Assembly: GCA_051814705.1 (NCBI GenBank)
Contig: JBPWQW010000002.1
Location: 124,001-188,000 of the forward strand
Direction: 5' to 3'
DNA length: 64,000 nt
DNA from: Geojedonia sp051814705
GTDB taxonomy: Bacteria > Bacteroidota > Bacteroidia > Flavobacteriales > Flavobacteriaceae
How positions within the stretch are numbered: the stretch's first letter is position 1; each line of letters opens with the position of its first letter. Position numbers and translations under genes: made by a program. Under the pieces are notes generated by a model, which was not told the origin of the DNA, did no database searches, and was given only the letters and a program-made list of their open reading frames with translations. Of this stretch, positions 9,429 to 18,012 are shown one piece after another.

Positions 9429-10418
9429 TTATAAACTATTGAATTTTTTGCAATTTTTAAGATAATAAGCAGATACAATTGAGAGCTTTTCGTAATATTT
9501 TTGCTTTTTTATTGATAATCTTCTAATTATTAGGAGTTTTTTGAGTCGTGCATAAAAACTTAAGTGTGCTTGAATAATGGCCAGAGTATGTTGAATTTTT
9601 AACTCCAATAAAAATTTAATACCAGCGACTCCGTCTAAAAGAAGCCTTGTCAATAAAAGCAAAAACAAGTTTCCTTCAGCATTTTTTACAAGAATGTATA
9701 AGCTGTTTCTAAAGTTGAGGTAGGTTTTTTTAGGATTATTGGACTGTAAGGTGGCTGCCCCAACATGGTACACCGTAGAAGCCCCTATATATTTGGTATT
9801 AAACCCCCGATTAAATGCACGCCAACACAAATCGATTTCTTCCATATGCGCAAAAAACGATTCGTCAAAACCTTCAAGAGCTTCAAATGTTGTTTTCCTA
9901 ATAAAAAAACAAGCCCCTGAAGCCCAGAATATCTCTGTAGTATCGTTGTATTGTCCTGTGTCTTCCTCAATGGTGTTGAATATGCGACCTCTACAATAGG
10001 GATACCCCAATTTATCTATAAAACCACCAGCGGCTCCAGCATATTCAAAATGGGTTTTGTTTTTATAATCTAAAATTTTAGGTTGAATAATGGCCGTTTC
10101 AGGATTATTTTGGAATTCAGAAAGAATAGGAAGCAACCAATTTTCTGTCACTTCAACATCGCTGTTCAATAAACAAAACACGTCGGCGTCAATTTGCTTT
10201 AAAGCGTCATTATAACCTTTAGCATAGCCTCCATTTTCGGTATTCTGAATAATATTAACCGATAAAAAATTGGTTTTTACAAAACTTACCGAATCATCCG
10301 TTGAGGCATTGTCTGCTACATATAGTTCGGCTTCGGGGGAATATTTAATAACCGATGGCAAAAACTTTTGTAACAATGCTTTCCCGTTCCAATTGAGTAT
10401 GACGATGGCTATTTTCAA
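9429..10418 (-). CDS. Family 2 glycosyltransferase
   Basis: GT-A fold glycosyltransferase, 329 residues, opening with VILNWNG and containing the nucleotide-sugar site around NGGYAKGYNDAL and the metal-binding LLNSDVEV (SD in place of DxD). WASGACFFIRK and EEIDLCWRAFNRG match the rhamnosyltransferase/RfbF-like subfamily. A hydrophobic stretch near residue 255 may attach it to the membrane. Its start overlaps the stop of the DUF998 gene by 4 bp (ATGA), so translation is probably coupled. The acceptor is unknown; a surface polysaccharide is likely. Confidence 0.88.
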   Translation of the reverse strand: MKIAIVILNWNGKALLQKFLPSVIKYSPEAELYVADNASTDDSVSFVKTNFLSVNIIQNTENGGYAKGYNDALKQIDADVFCLLNSDVEVTENWLLPILSEFQNNPETAIIQPKILDYKNKTHFEYAGAAGGFIDKLGYPYCRGRIFNTIEEDTGQYNDTTEIFWASGACFFIRKTTFEALEGFDESFFAHMEEIDLCWRAFNRGFNTKYIGASTVYHVGAATLQSNNPKKTYLNFRNSLYILVKNAEGNLFLLLLTRLLLDGVAGIKFLLELKIQHTLAIIQAHLSFYARLKKLLIIRRLSIKKQKYYEKLSIVSAYYLKNCKKFNSL

Positions 10419-11041
10419 ACTAGATCCTGTTTTTTAAAATAATAGGCAAAGTTAATTAACCAAAATAAAATGGATCCTTCAACAATTCGTTGGAATAATC
10501 CATTAAAGTCAACAGAAGCATTGGTGCTAATCAAATAAGTGAACAGTATGGCTATACCACTACAGCATATGGATAGGATTGAAATAACTTTTCCAGTTTT
10601 CAATTTCCTAAGTCCTAAACCAATGAGGATTAAACTAATTGGAACAACCAAATAGGTGATAGCACCTATTATATTATGGATGACTTGTGAGATACTTGGG
10701 TTAATTAATGCTTTATTGCAACCAGAATCACAAGGAAAAATGCTAACAACAATAGTTCCTATCCCATAAAAAATTCCAAACCAAATTAAACCCACTCTTA
10801 TTAATCTTGATTGTTTAAAATATTTTAAGGCTGAAAATGAAAATATAGTGATTAAAATCCCACTAGGGATAAAGCCAAAAAGGCTTAAATACATTCCATA
10901 AGGCGCGTCAACGGCATAACTTTCACTTATAAATTGTTTGATATGGCTATAATTTTCAAACTGTAACCCGCCTAAAAATGATGACACTATAAAAAGGAGA
11001 GCGCCAAATATTGCAAACCAAAACGTAGTTTTTTTATTCAT
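10415..11041 (-). CDS. DUF998 family membrane protein
   Basis: Integral membrane protein of 208 residues with about six predicted transmembrane helices. The loop with HIKQFISESYAVDAPYG and the FPCDSGC segment are typical of DUF998. Family function is unknown. It overlaps the HsdR_N-like gene upstream by 8 bp and the glycosyltransferase downstream by 4 bp, forming a three-gene transcript, although the three products have no obvious common role. Confidence 0.82.
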   Translation of the reverse strand: MNKKTTFWFAIFGALLFIVSSFLGGLQFENYSHIKQFISESYAVDAPYGMYLSLFGFIPSGILITIFSFSALKYFKQSRLIRVGLIWFGIFYGIGTIVVSIFPCDSGCNKALINPSISQVIHNIIGAITYLVVPISLILIGLGLRKLKTGKVISILSICCSGIAILFTYLISTNASVDFNGLFQRIVEGSILFWLINFAYYFKKQDLV

Positions 11042-11486
11042 TTTTAATATAATTGGGAAAATCCTTTAAAAAGGTATAGCGCTCATTCTCAAAATCCATT
11101 TGACAATAATAATGATTAATCCCGTTGGTCACCATTAAATAAGAGGCATTTAGCTTTAAATTATAACGCGCAATCTGGTCGAAAGCATCTTGTTTTATAT
11201 CTATTTTAGGAGCCTTACACTCTACAATTAAATTAATGCTTCCGTCTGGGTTATACACCACAATGTCGTAGCGTTTTCGCAACGTGTTAATCTTGAGTTC
11301 TTTTTCCACGTTAATCAACGATATTGGATAATTCTTGACTTGAATCAAATATTGAACACAATGTTGGCGCACCCATTCCTCGGGTTGTAAAACCACAAAT
11401 TTTTTGCGAATTCCATCAAATATAAGCCGTTTATTTTCGCTATTTTTGAAACGAAAGGAAAACCTTGGAAAATTGAGTTCCTGCAT
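11034..11486 (-). CDS. HsdR N-terminal-like nuclease domain protein
   Basis: A 150-residue protein consisting only of the N-terminal restriction-nuclease-like domain (type I HsdR_N, PD-(D/E)xK fold). KRYDIVVYNPDGSINLIVECKAP carries the D...ExK catalytic set and QIARYN the QxxxY-like motif. It is common and chromosomal in Flavobacteriia, with no methylase or specificity gene near it, so it is not a type I restriction system. I place the start at the ATG at 11486: a -33/-7 promoter lies at 11508-11538, inside the longer reading frame that could start at 11552. Confidence 0.85.
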   Translation of the reverse strand: MQELNFPRFSFRFKNSENKRLIFDGIRKKFVVLQPEEWVRQHCVQYLIQVKNYPISLINVEKELKINTLRKRYDIVVYNPDGSINLIVECKAPKIDIKQDAFDQIARYNLKLNASYLMVTNGINHYYCQMDFENERYTFLKDFPNYIKNE

Positions 11487-11507
11487 AAAAGTGTCATCAG
11501 ATTTTTC

Positions 11508-11538
11508 CAAAGGTAAACCACTAAAAAGTAACATCCAA
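11508..11538 (-). promoter_or_regulatory. Promoter of the HsdR_N-DUF998-glycosyltransferase operon
   Basis: Minus strand: -33 TTG within TTTTGG (CAA at 11536-11538), 20 bp spacer, -7 TACCTTTG (11508-11515). Transcription would begin near 11501, giving a leader of about 15 nt before the ATG at 11486. Confidence 0.6.
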
Positions 11539-11611
11539 AATTCAAATTCCAAATTCCAAACGAATTGTGATGTATTGGAATTTGGTACTTGAAATTTAAA
11601 AGATTTATAAT

Positions 11612-12616
11612 TTGGACGAGGTCAAACAGCTGATTGCAGATATAAAAAACCGAAAGTTAAAGCCCATTTATTTTTTAATGGGAGAAGAGCCGTACTATAT
11701 TGATAAGATTTCCAATTTTATCGAAAATAATGTATTGTCCGATGACGAAAAAGGCTTTAACCAAATGGTGCTTTATGGTCGGGACGTGACCATTGATGAT
11801 ATTGTAGGCAACGCCAAACGCTATCCTATGATGGCCGAATATCAGGTTGTTATTGTTAAGGAAGCACAGGATTTGTCCCGAACAATCGAAAAATTGGTTG
11901 ATTATGCCAAACAACCTCAGCCTTCAACCCTTCTCGTCTTAAATTACAAGTACAAAACTATTGACAAACGAAAAGCACTTTATAAAACACTGCAAAAAAT
12001 GGGTGTGGTTTACGAAGGCAAAAAGCTTTACGAAAATCAGGTGGCCGATTGGATTAGACGTACGCTTGCTTCACAGGATTATACCATAGTCCCGAAAGCG
12101 GCACAAATGCTGGTTGAGTTTTTAGGGAATGATTTGGGTAAAATTTCCAACGAACTGGATAAATTGAAGATTATTTTACCTAAAAACACACAAATTTCAC
12201 CCGAACATATTGAAGTTAACATTGGTATTAGTAAGGATTACAATAATTTTGAACTCCGCAAAGCCGTTGGTGAACGCAATGTGTTTAAGGCCTATCAAAT
12301 TGTAAATTATTTTGCCGAAAACCCAAGGGACAATCCTATAATCGTTACAATATCTTTGTTGTTTAATTTCTTTTCCCAATTGCTGCAATTTCATGGATTG
12401 CATGACAAGTCACCTCGAAATGTAGCTTCTGCCTTAAAAATCAATCCTTATTTTGTTAATGAATATATAGAAGCGGCCCGCAATTACCCCATGAAAAAAG
12501 TGAGTACCGTTGTATCTACTTTGCGGGAATTTGATGTAAAAAGCAAGGGCGTAGGTGCTAATGCCACACCACAAGGGGATTTGCTTAAGGAAATGCTTTA
12601 TAAAATTTTGAATTAG
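11612..12616 (+). CDS. holA: DNA polymerase III subunit delta
   Basis: HolA opens the beta sliding clamp within the clamp-loader complex. 334 residues, with the family signature KPIYFLMGEEPYYIDKIS at the N-terminus and the degenerate AAA+ fold of delta. The start is TTG at 11612; the residues after it (MDEVKQLIADIK) match the usual N-terminus of flavobacterial HolA, so this start is preferred over later ATGs. As for uvrD, the TTG follows a TATAAT-like stretch. Monocistronic and divergent from the HsdR_N operon. Confidence 0.93.
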   Translation: MDEVKQLIADIKNRKLKPIYFLMGEEPYYIDKISNFIENNVLSDDEKGFNQMVLYGRDVTIDDIVGNAKRYPMMAEYQVVIVKEAQDLSRTIEKLVDYAKQPQPSTLLVLNYKYKTIDKRKALYKTLQKMGVVYEGKKLYENQVADWIRRTLASQDYTIVPKAAQMLVEFLGNDLGKISNELDKLKIILPKNTQISPEHIEVNIGISKDYNNFELRKAVGERNVFKAYQIVNYFAENPRDNPIIVTISLLFNFFSQLLQFHGLHDKSPRNVASALKINPYFVNEYIEAARNYPMKKVSTVVSTLREFDVKSKGVGANATPQGDLLKEMLYKILN

Positions 12617-12682
12617 AGCTTTACTAGTTTTTTAAAACCGTTTTGATTCTTAATTCAATTTATTGTAAGTGACGTTTCATTT

Positions 12683-12769
12683 CTAATGTCTCGCGCCTTC
12701 AACTTCATTTGTTTTCTTGCTTGAACAAGCAACCATTAATAAAAGAACAAGTAATACCTGTATAAAAAT
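12683..12769 (-). pseudogene. Lipoprotein-signal-like fragment without start codon
   Basis: Directly behind the stop codon of the NTF2-like gene, and in the same frame, 28 codons read IFIQVLLVLLLMVACSSKK followed by nine residues and a stop. This has the hydrophobic core and lipobox (MVAC) of a lipoprotein signal, but no ATG/GTG/TTG start, and the basic n-region is missing. It may be the rest of a small lipoprotein gene, or chance. Confidence 0.25.
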
Positions 12770-13255
12770 TTAGTTAGAAGCATCCTCGTGATCATAGCTT
12801 ACTACACGTTTTATAATCCAAGATCCCTCTTTTCTTTCCCAGATGGTAATAAATTTGGCTCTTTGCACTTTTTTATCATCTTCATAAAATTCATGGGCTC
12901 CTAATTCTAAAGCGCCATAATCACCTAAAACGTGTACCGTAGCACTAGCTAATTTTCGGGTTACGGCAAAAGGTCTGGAACATCTGTCTTTAAAAGAAGC
13001 TATTTCAACATCAAAAGATGTATTTAAACCTGAACGGTCATCGTAAAACTCTATATTGGGAGACATTATTTTTTTATAGAGATCTAAATCACATGTGTTA
13101 AATGCAATATTAAAAAATAAGCTGTCCATTTTTAGAATTTCGTATTGTAACGATTTTTTGGTTTTTTGAGTGTCCAGATTTTGAGAAGAAACGGAATTTG
13201 AGAACAGTAAAATGAAGAAGAGTATGGAATAATTTAAAATTTTAAATGGTTTCAT
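12770..13255 (-). CDS. Secreted NTF2-like (DUF4440-type) protein
   Basis: A 161-residue protein with a Sec signal peptide (cleavage near SVSSQ) and a cone-shaped NTF2-like domain: FFNIAFNTCDLDLYKKIMSP, EFYDDRSG, then FITIWERKEGSWIIKRVVSYDH at the C-terminus. Such exported DUF4440/SnoaL-like domains bind small molecules or have unknown enzymatic roles; no catalytic residues can be assigned. Monocistronic. Confidence 0.8.
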   Translation of the reverse strand: MKPFKILNYSILFFILLFSNSVSSQNLDTQKTKKSLQYEILKMDSLFFNIAFNTCDLDLYKKIMSPNIEFYDDRSGLNTSFDVEIASFKDRCSRPFAVTRKLASATVHVLGDYGALELGAHEFYEDDKKVQRAKFITIWERKEGSWIIKRVVSYDHEDASN

Positions 13256-13375
13256 GATTTTACTAGTTTACTTGTACTATCACGACGATAAAACAATAAA
13301 ATTGTTACTACGGTGTTTTAATGCATATTTCAAATTTAAAGCTAGGTTAATATTTGTCACATTAACTCTAGTTTT

Positions 13376-14680
13376 TTATAGTGTATGAAGATTATTTTGA
13401 ATGCTAAGCTTCAAAGCCTCTTTGACCTTTGCTTGGGAGGCAAAATCACTCCAATGGCTTACCACGGTATTGATGTCATCAATAATTTTTTCGCCTTTTT
13501 TTATCGAATTGGCTTTGGCAATGCTCATTAAATCGTTTTTGGTAATGCCTCTATGCTTTCCGTTGACGCTCAAGGTTTGTTGATTGACCCAAACATTGGT
13601 GGGGTCATAAGAATAGCAAACATCATAAGCTTCTGCCAGTTCCCAATGGCTGTTTTGTTTTAAACGGAACGAAAAATTCTTGGTATGGTCATCACAGTTG
13701 GTTGCTAGTACATTAAATACCATTCTTCGGAACATTTGCTCAGCTTCAGGATAAGTTAGCCTAAGAAGTCGCATGGTTTGAAACACCTGTTCATAACTAT
13801 ACCCATGGAGATTGTTGTAATCAAAATGTTGAATGCCGCACAAGGTTTGGATATGGTGCCTGGTATTGTTGTCCTCGCGATCAAAACGCTTGGTCATAAA
13901 ATGTGCCCTTCCGTGTTCTTCCAGTAAATGGCAGGTGGTCATGTTAATGTCGCACGCTTTGGCCATCAAATGGTAGGCATATTCTACACGTCCCCAGCCT
14001 TGACTTTCACCAAATTGCACACCACTAACACCATCTAATTTTATCAACCAGTGCTCAAAACCTTTTGGGACATTGCTTTGTCCAGATTTTACATCACCTG
14101 TTTTAGGATTGTAGGCAATGACGGCTTTGGGTCTTGCACCTCCAGCAGAGGTTCCCACTTTTAAAATTTCGGTCAATGCCTTTTCCTCTTCTTTGCTTAA
14201 ATTGGTCTGAAAGGCCTCTCTGTTAGATAACATTTTTTGAGCGACTTCCACCAAGCTATCCATTTCAATATTAAAAGCTTGTTTTGTGGCCTTTAGTTGT
14301 GCCGGTTCAAATTCTAAGGCGCCCATCCCGCGAGAGCCTATAAAACACAGTTGCTCTACCGGATTCATACTATCGGCAGGACGCCCCTGTTGTGACAACC
14401 AGACATTGATAAGTTGATTACCATAGTGATCGGGCAAGGCATCTGCTAATAATCCGGGTAACCCCTTAAAGGTATCCACGGTATCGTTCTTTCCTTTTTT
14501 AAGTTCAGGAAAACGATAAATGCGACTGCCATTACTTAAGGGCATTTTGATTGGGGAAAGGTCCCAACCATTGGTTATAAATTTAGGATCATATTCAAAA
14601 CTGGCCAATTGTTGGGCTTGGTCCCAGCGCACTGCACCAACCCATGTGCCCCAGATTTTGATTTCAGCAACATCTACCAT
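13376..14680 (-). CDS. hipA: HipA-family serine/threonine kinase toxin
   Basis: Type II toxin of the HipBA module, 434 residues. The N-terminal HipA_N domain (VGAVRWDQAQQLASFEY, SPIKMPLS, FKGLPGLLADALPDHYG) is followed by HipA_C with the ATP-binding GTSAGGARPKAV loop, EHWLIKLDG, catalytic NCDDHTKNFSF (HxDxHxxN-like) and AYDVCYSYDP. All key positions are present, so the kinase should be active. E. coli HipA phosphorylates glutamyl-tRNA synthetase; the target here is unknown. It overlaps hipB by 7 bp. Confidence 0.93.
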   Translation of the reverse strand: MVDVAEIKIWGTWVGAVRWDQAQQLASFEYDPKFITNGWDLSPIKMPLSNGSRIYRFPELKKGKNDTVDTFKGLPGLLADALPDHYGNQLINVWLSQQGRPADSMNPVEQLCFIGSRGMGALEFEPAQLKATKQAFNIEMDSLVEVAQKMLSNREAFQTNLSKEEEKALTEILKVGTSAGGARPKAVIAYNPKTGDVKSGQSNVPKGFEHWLIKLDGVSGVQFGESQGWGRVEYAYHLMAKACDINMTTCHLLEEHGRAHFMTKRFDREDNNTRHHIQTLCGIQHFDYNNLHGYSYEQVFQTMRLLRLTYPEAEQMFRRMVFNVLATNCDDHTKNFSFRLKQNSHWELAEAYDVCYSYDPTNVWVNQQTLSVNGKHRGITKNDLMSIAKANSIKKGEKIIDDINTVVSHWSDFASQAKVKEALKLSIQNNLHTL

Positions 14681-15027
14681 CCTAAATTGTCAGTTTTGGT
14701 TATGTCAGTAGGTTTTCCTGAAGCCTTTTTTCGTTTGTTCTTTTTCAGCTTTGCATATTCCAAAGGACTTATTTCCTCATTGATTTTAAAAACATCCATA
14801 ATGTACAATAAGTCCAGAACCCTTAAAACTTGAATTAGGGTGTTGAGCGTGACTTTCTCCCCACGTTCTAATAAACTTAAAGTGGACCGACTGATACCCG
14901 CGGCTTTGGAAAGCGCGTCTTGCGATTTATTTTGATTTAAACGATGGTGCTGAATGAATTTGCCAATGGCTTCACTCAAAGCCTTGTCGTTCATTGATAC
15001 CCAATTTATGTATGAGTTATCATTCAT
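14674..15027 (-). CDS. hipB: HipB-family XRE antitoxin
   Basis: A 117-residue DNA-binding antitoxin, first gene of the hipBA operon. The XRE helix-turn-helix spans about residues 25-75 (QNKSQDALSKAAGISRSTLSLLERGEKVTLNTLI). The C-terminal tail of about 35 residues is basic (KLKKNKRKKASGKPTD) and probably contacts HipA. It should repress its own promoter through the operator at 15032-15048. Confidence 0.92.
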   Translation of the reverse strand: MNDNSYINWVSMNDKALSEAIGKFIQHHRLNQNKSQDALSKAAGISRSTLSLLERGEKVTLNTLIQVLRVLDLLYIMDVFKINEEISPLEYAKLKKNKRKKASGKPTDITKTDNLGW

Positions 15028-15073
15028 AAAGTATATATTTGATATATATTGACTGAATTATCATTCAAATATA
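15017..15073 (-). promoter_or_regulatory. hipBA promoter and operator
   Basis: Minus-strand -7 element TATATTTG lies at 15066-15073. In the leader is a 7-bp inverted repeat, TATATAT (15032-15038) / ATATATA (15042-15048), around TTG. In addition TTATCATTCA occurs as a direct repeat at 15017-15026 and 15058-15067, bracketing the palindrome. This is the arrangement expected for HipB autoregulation. Confidence 0.5.
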
Positions 15074-15145
15074 CTAAAAAATAAATAAACTTTTTATAAT
15101 TTGATTAAAAATCAAGAAAGACTTGTTTTTTTTAATCGTTGCTTC

Positions 15146-15838
15146 TCAACCTAAAGCTTTTATTGCTTTTAGATGCACCCAATACGCATCGTAAATGCTA
15201 ATCTTAAAATCGGTAAAACCTGCTTGTCTTAACCATTTTAGTTGCTTGTCCAAGCCGTTTGGATGATCATAGGCTTGGTAATGGTCCATAAGCCAATCCC
15301 AAGTCTCCTGATCTGTAGGGTTTTTGTTGACAAAAGTTTTCCAAAGCTCTACTAAAGTATCGTGTTCTTTGGTGTTTCGCTCCACCATCAAATCCGAGCA
15401 CATAAACATACCATTTGGAGTAAGAGATCGATAGATGGCTTTATAGAGCTTTTGTTTGTCCTTGGCGTTGCAATGGTGTATGCTAAACCCGGCCACAACC
15501 ATATCAAACTGATTTTTCTTAAACTCATAATCCTGAAAATAGGACTGTACATAGGTGCTGTGTTGTACGCCAAATTGGGCTTCACATATCTCTAACATTT
15601 TATCGGAGGCATCCAATAGTGTGTAATGTGAGTTTGGAAATAAAGGTAACAGCTTGGAAGTGATAATGCCATTACCACAGCCCAAATCTAAGATATGTTT
15701 TGGATTAAAACCTAAAGAAATATCCTGTGTAAAGTGTTCCAAAAGTTTCAAGTAATTTGGAACCACTTTTACCATATCGTTGGTATAGTTTTTGGAGAAT
15801 TCGTTAAATTCTTCGGCGATGTTGTTTTGCAGTTTCAT
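15146..15838 (-). CDS. Class I SAM-dependent methyltransferase
   Basis: A 230-residue Rossmann methyltransferase with motif I ILDLGCGNG (about residue 50), the acidic ribose-binding LLDAS, and VVAGFSIHHC around motif IV. The layout resembles CmoA/UbiE-like small-molecule methyltransferases, but the substrate is unknown. Monocistronic, downstream of hipBA on the same strand and separated by 118 bp. Confidence 0.87.
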   Translation of the reverse strand: MKLQNNIAEEFNEFSKNYTNDMVKVVPNYLKLLEHFTQDISLGFNPKHILDLGCGNGIITSKLLPLFPNSHYTLLDASDKMLEICEAQFGVQHSTYVQSYFQDYEFKKNQFDMVVAGFSIHHCNAKDKQKLYKAIYRSLTPNGMFMCSDLMVERNTKEHDTLVELWKTFVNKNPTDQETWDWLMDHYQAYDHPNGLDKQLKWLRQAGFTDFKISIYDAYWVHLKAIKALG

Positions 15839-15962
15839 GGGTTTATTTTAATTGTCTTTAAAAGACATAGGTATAATCTAGATCATTCTCTTTTGAGTTT
15901 AGAATTAATCATGGATGTTTCATAAGCTTAAAGATATGCAAAAACTTTAATAAATTAGGATG

Positions 15963-16160
15963 CTATTGTAGATCATCAAAAGCCTCAATCTTCAACTGGT
16001 AATCGTATTGTAAGTCTTCATGTAAGGTCGAAACTATTTTTTTAATCAGCAGTAATTGTCGTTCATACATATTGGTAAGTGTGACGTTGTTATAAATTGA
16101 AGGTTCAAAGGTTTTTAATTTGTAGCAAAAGTGGAGGAGCAGCTCCACTTCGGTTTCCTA
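15963..16160 (-). pseudogene. Truncated copy of the 158-residue operon protein at 19244-19720
   Basis: The remaining 61 codons (ELLLHFCYKLKTFEPSIYNN onward) align without gaps with the C-terminal part of the protein at 19244-19720 (ELLLHFCHRLKTFEPSIDNN). DNA similarity starts at about 16160, with GGAAACCGA shared; a TAG precedes it where the intact gene has AAG, and no further homology is seen upstream. The N-terminal two thirds are absent. A GTG at 16148 could start a short peptide, but a remnant is more likely. Confidence 0.8.
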
Positions 16161-16205
16161 ATTAAATGAAAGTGTTTCATAATTTGATTTCGAATTTGTT
16201 TTATA

Positions 16206-17918
16206 CTATTCTATTAATGCTTTCTCTAATAACTTGAGTATCATTTGATTTGTGTCTCTATCTTTAATAGCAATTCTAATGGTAAATTTGTCGAAATTAG
16301 TCCCCATATTAGAGACATCCCTTAAATACAATCCCTTTGCTTTACAACTAGAAACTACAGTTTCAGCATTAGGGCCATGACTGGGTAGATGGCAAAGAAT
16401 AAAATTGGCGATTGATGGGACAACTTCTATCGAATTAAATTTTGATAATTCTTTAGTGAATTCTTCTCTAAATGTATGCGTTTGTTTATAACATGTTTCA
16501 TAATACTCTCTGTCTTCCAGCGCTGTTACTGCAGCAATTTGTGCCGGTAAACTAACAGCCCAAGGCGGAGATATGGATTTTAGTTTTTCTAGTTGGTATG
16601 GAGATGCACATAAATAGGCAGCCCGAAGGCCACTCAATGCATATACCTTGGACATCGACTTGCAAATTATAATATTATTTTTACTACGTGTTGCAAATAG
16701 TTCAAGAGATTGATCATTTCCAGTATATTCTATATAAGTTTCATCTATCCAAATACGAGTTGAAATTGGTATTTGATTTAATATGGTTTCAAGTTTAGTT
16801 CGCGAAATGTGCTGACCAGTGGGACTATTTGGGTTTACAATAATAATTAAGTCGTAATTATTGTTCGCTTGTGCAATGAGAGTATCAGTATCCGCTACAT
16901 AATTATTGGCTTTTAATAAATCAATGCGATCAACTTGGCACCCAATAATATTTTGTAAAACGTGTACATATTCACCATAAGTTGGGTCAAGAATTAGGAC
17001 ACGAGAAGTGGTTGTTAACCATTCTCGAAACGCCATAAAAATAAGATCTGAAGAGCCAGCTCCAGGTAAAATATTTTCTACTTTAACACCACGCAGGTTA
17101 GCTATACTTATTGCCATGCCACTGCAATCGGTCGGGGGAGAAGTTTTGCAAATCCAAGGAAGATGCGTTTTCAATGCCTCAATAACTTTTGGGGAAGGAT
17201 CAAACCAAGCATCGAGAACATCGGCATTTATAATGGTTTTTCTTCGATCCAGATTATCAAATTCATTTCCTATAGCATCAAAAAAAGCACCGCCATGATA
17301 ACAGTCAGTGGGCTTAAAAAAAGCGATATCCAAATTCCATTGACACTGCTTTTGAAGCTTTATAAATAGTTTTTTAAAACGATACTCAAACAGGGTATTT
17401 ATGGACTCTACATTTCCATAAAGCAATTCGAAGGTCACATTACCTGCCTTTATAGTTTTATTCAAAGCGCTAAAACCCAATTTTATGTACATATTGAGTA
17501 CTTCAATCCTACCTATAGCCATAATATTTGTGCCTCCATTAGACTGAATCCATCGAAATGCAGACATCATGAGCATTAATGCAATGGGTTTTCCCCGGTG
17601 CGCTTTTAGAACGGTCAATATTCGCATCTCATATAAACGATCATCAACCTTAAAAGGGAGTTCTTTTCTTTTGAAATATTTGTCTATAGAATAGATGTTT
17701 TTAAGAGGAGGAGTAACACTTATGAAGCCAACAATTTCTGCATTTATTTTGGCACATATATAGGTGTTAAAGTCATCTAATTGATCACGATAAATCCCCG
17801 AATCGTTTTCTGAATGTTGCATCAATTCAGTACCATAGACTTCATGTCGAAGTTGATAAATTTTTTCTCGATCACTACTTGTAGCAAGAGAAATTTCGAA
17901 CAAATAATTTTTTATCAT
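16206..17918 (-). CDS. Fusion of GNAT-like acyltransferase and class I/II PLP aminotransferase
   Basis: A 570-residue protein with two enzymes in one chain. Residues 1-190 form a GNAT-like domain related to autoinducer-synthase/N-acyl-amino-acid synthase proteins (YQLRHEVYGTEL at the start, YEMRILTVLKAHRGKPIALM as the acyl-CoA loop). Residues about 225-570 are a HisC-like aminotransferase: GAGSSDLIF, NPNSPTG, IDETY with Asp392, SMSKVYALSGLR with PLP Lys424, and Arg548 in FTIRIA. All PLP residues are kept. It could make and acylate an amino compound; the product is unknown. It lies 94 bp behind the LytTR operon and has inserted next to a truncated operon gene. Confidence 0.85.
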   Translation of the reverse strand: MIKNYLFEISLATSSDREKIYQLRHEVYGTELMQHSENDSGIYRDQLDDFNTYICAKINAEIVGFISVTPPLKNIYSIDKYFKRKELPFKVDDRLYEMRILTVLKAHRGKPIALMLMMSAFRWIQSNGGTNIMAIGRIEVLNMYIKLGFSALNKTIKAGNVTFELLYGNVESINTLFEYRFKKLFIKLQKQCQWNLDIAFFKPTDCYHGGAFFDAIGNEFDNLDRRKTIINADVLDAWFDPSPKVIEALKTHLPWICKTSPPTDCSGMAISIANLRGVKVENILPGAGSSDLIFMAFREWLTTTSRVLILDPTYGEYVHVLQNIIGCQVDRIDLLKANNYVADTDTLIAQANNNYDLIIIVNPNSPTGQHISRTKLETILNQIPISTRIWIDETYIEYTGNDQSLELFATRSKNNIIICKSMSKVYALSGLRAAYLCASPYQLEKLKSISPPWAVSLPAQIAAVTALEDREYYETCYKQTHTFREEFTKELSKFNSIEVVPSIANFILCHLPSHGPNAETVVSSCKAKGLYLRDVSNMGTNFDKFTIRIAIKDRDTNQMILKLLEKALIE

Positions 17919-18012
17919 AAAAATTTATGTTTACGAAAAAAATCTTAATTTAAAGTCAGTTTTGAATTGAATTAAACTCTGTTGAAGAGCTAGCACTCAA
18001 TACTTACTATTT

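Noticed and set aside
11034..11486. Type I restriction system
   Set aside because: Only the HsdR N-terminal domain is present; no helicase part, no HsdM or HsdS. It is a common housekeeping-type solitary gene in the group.
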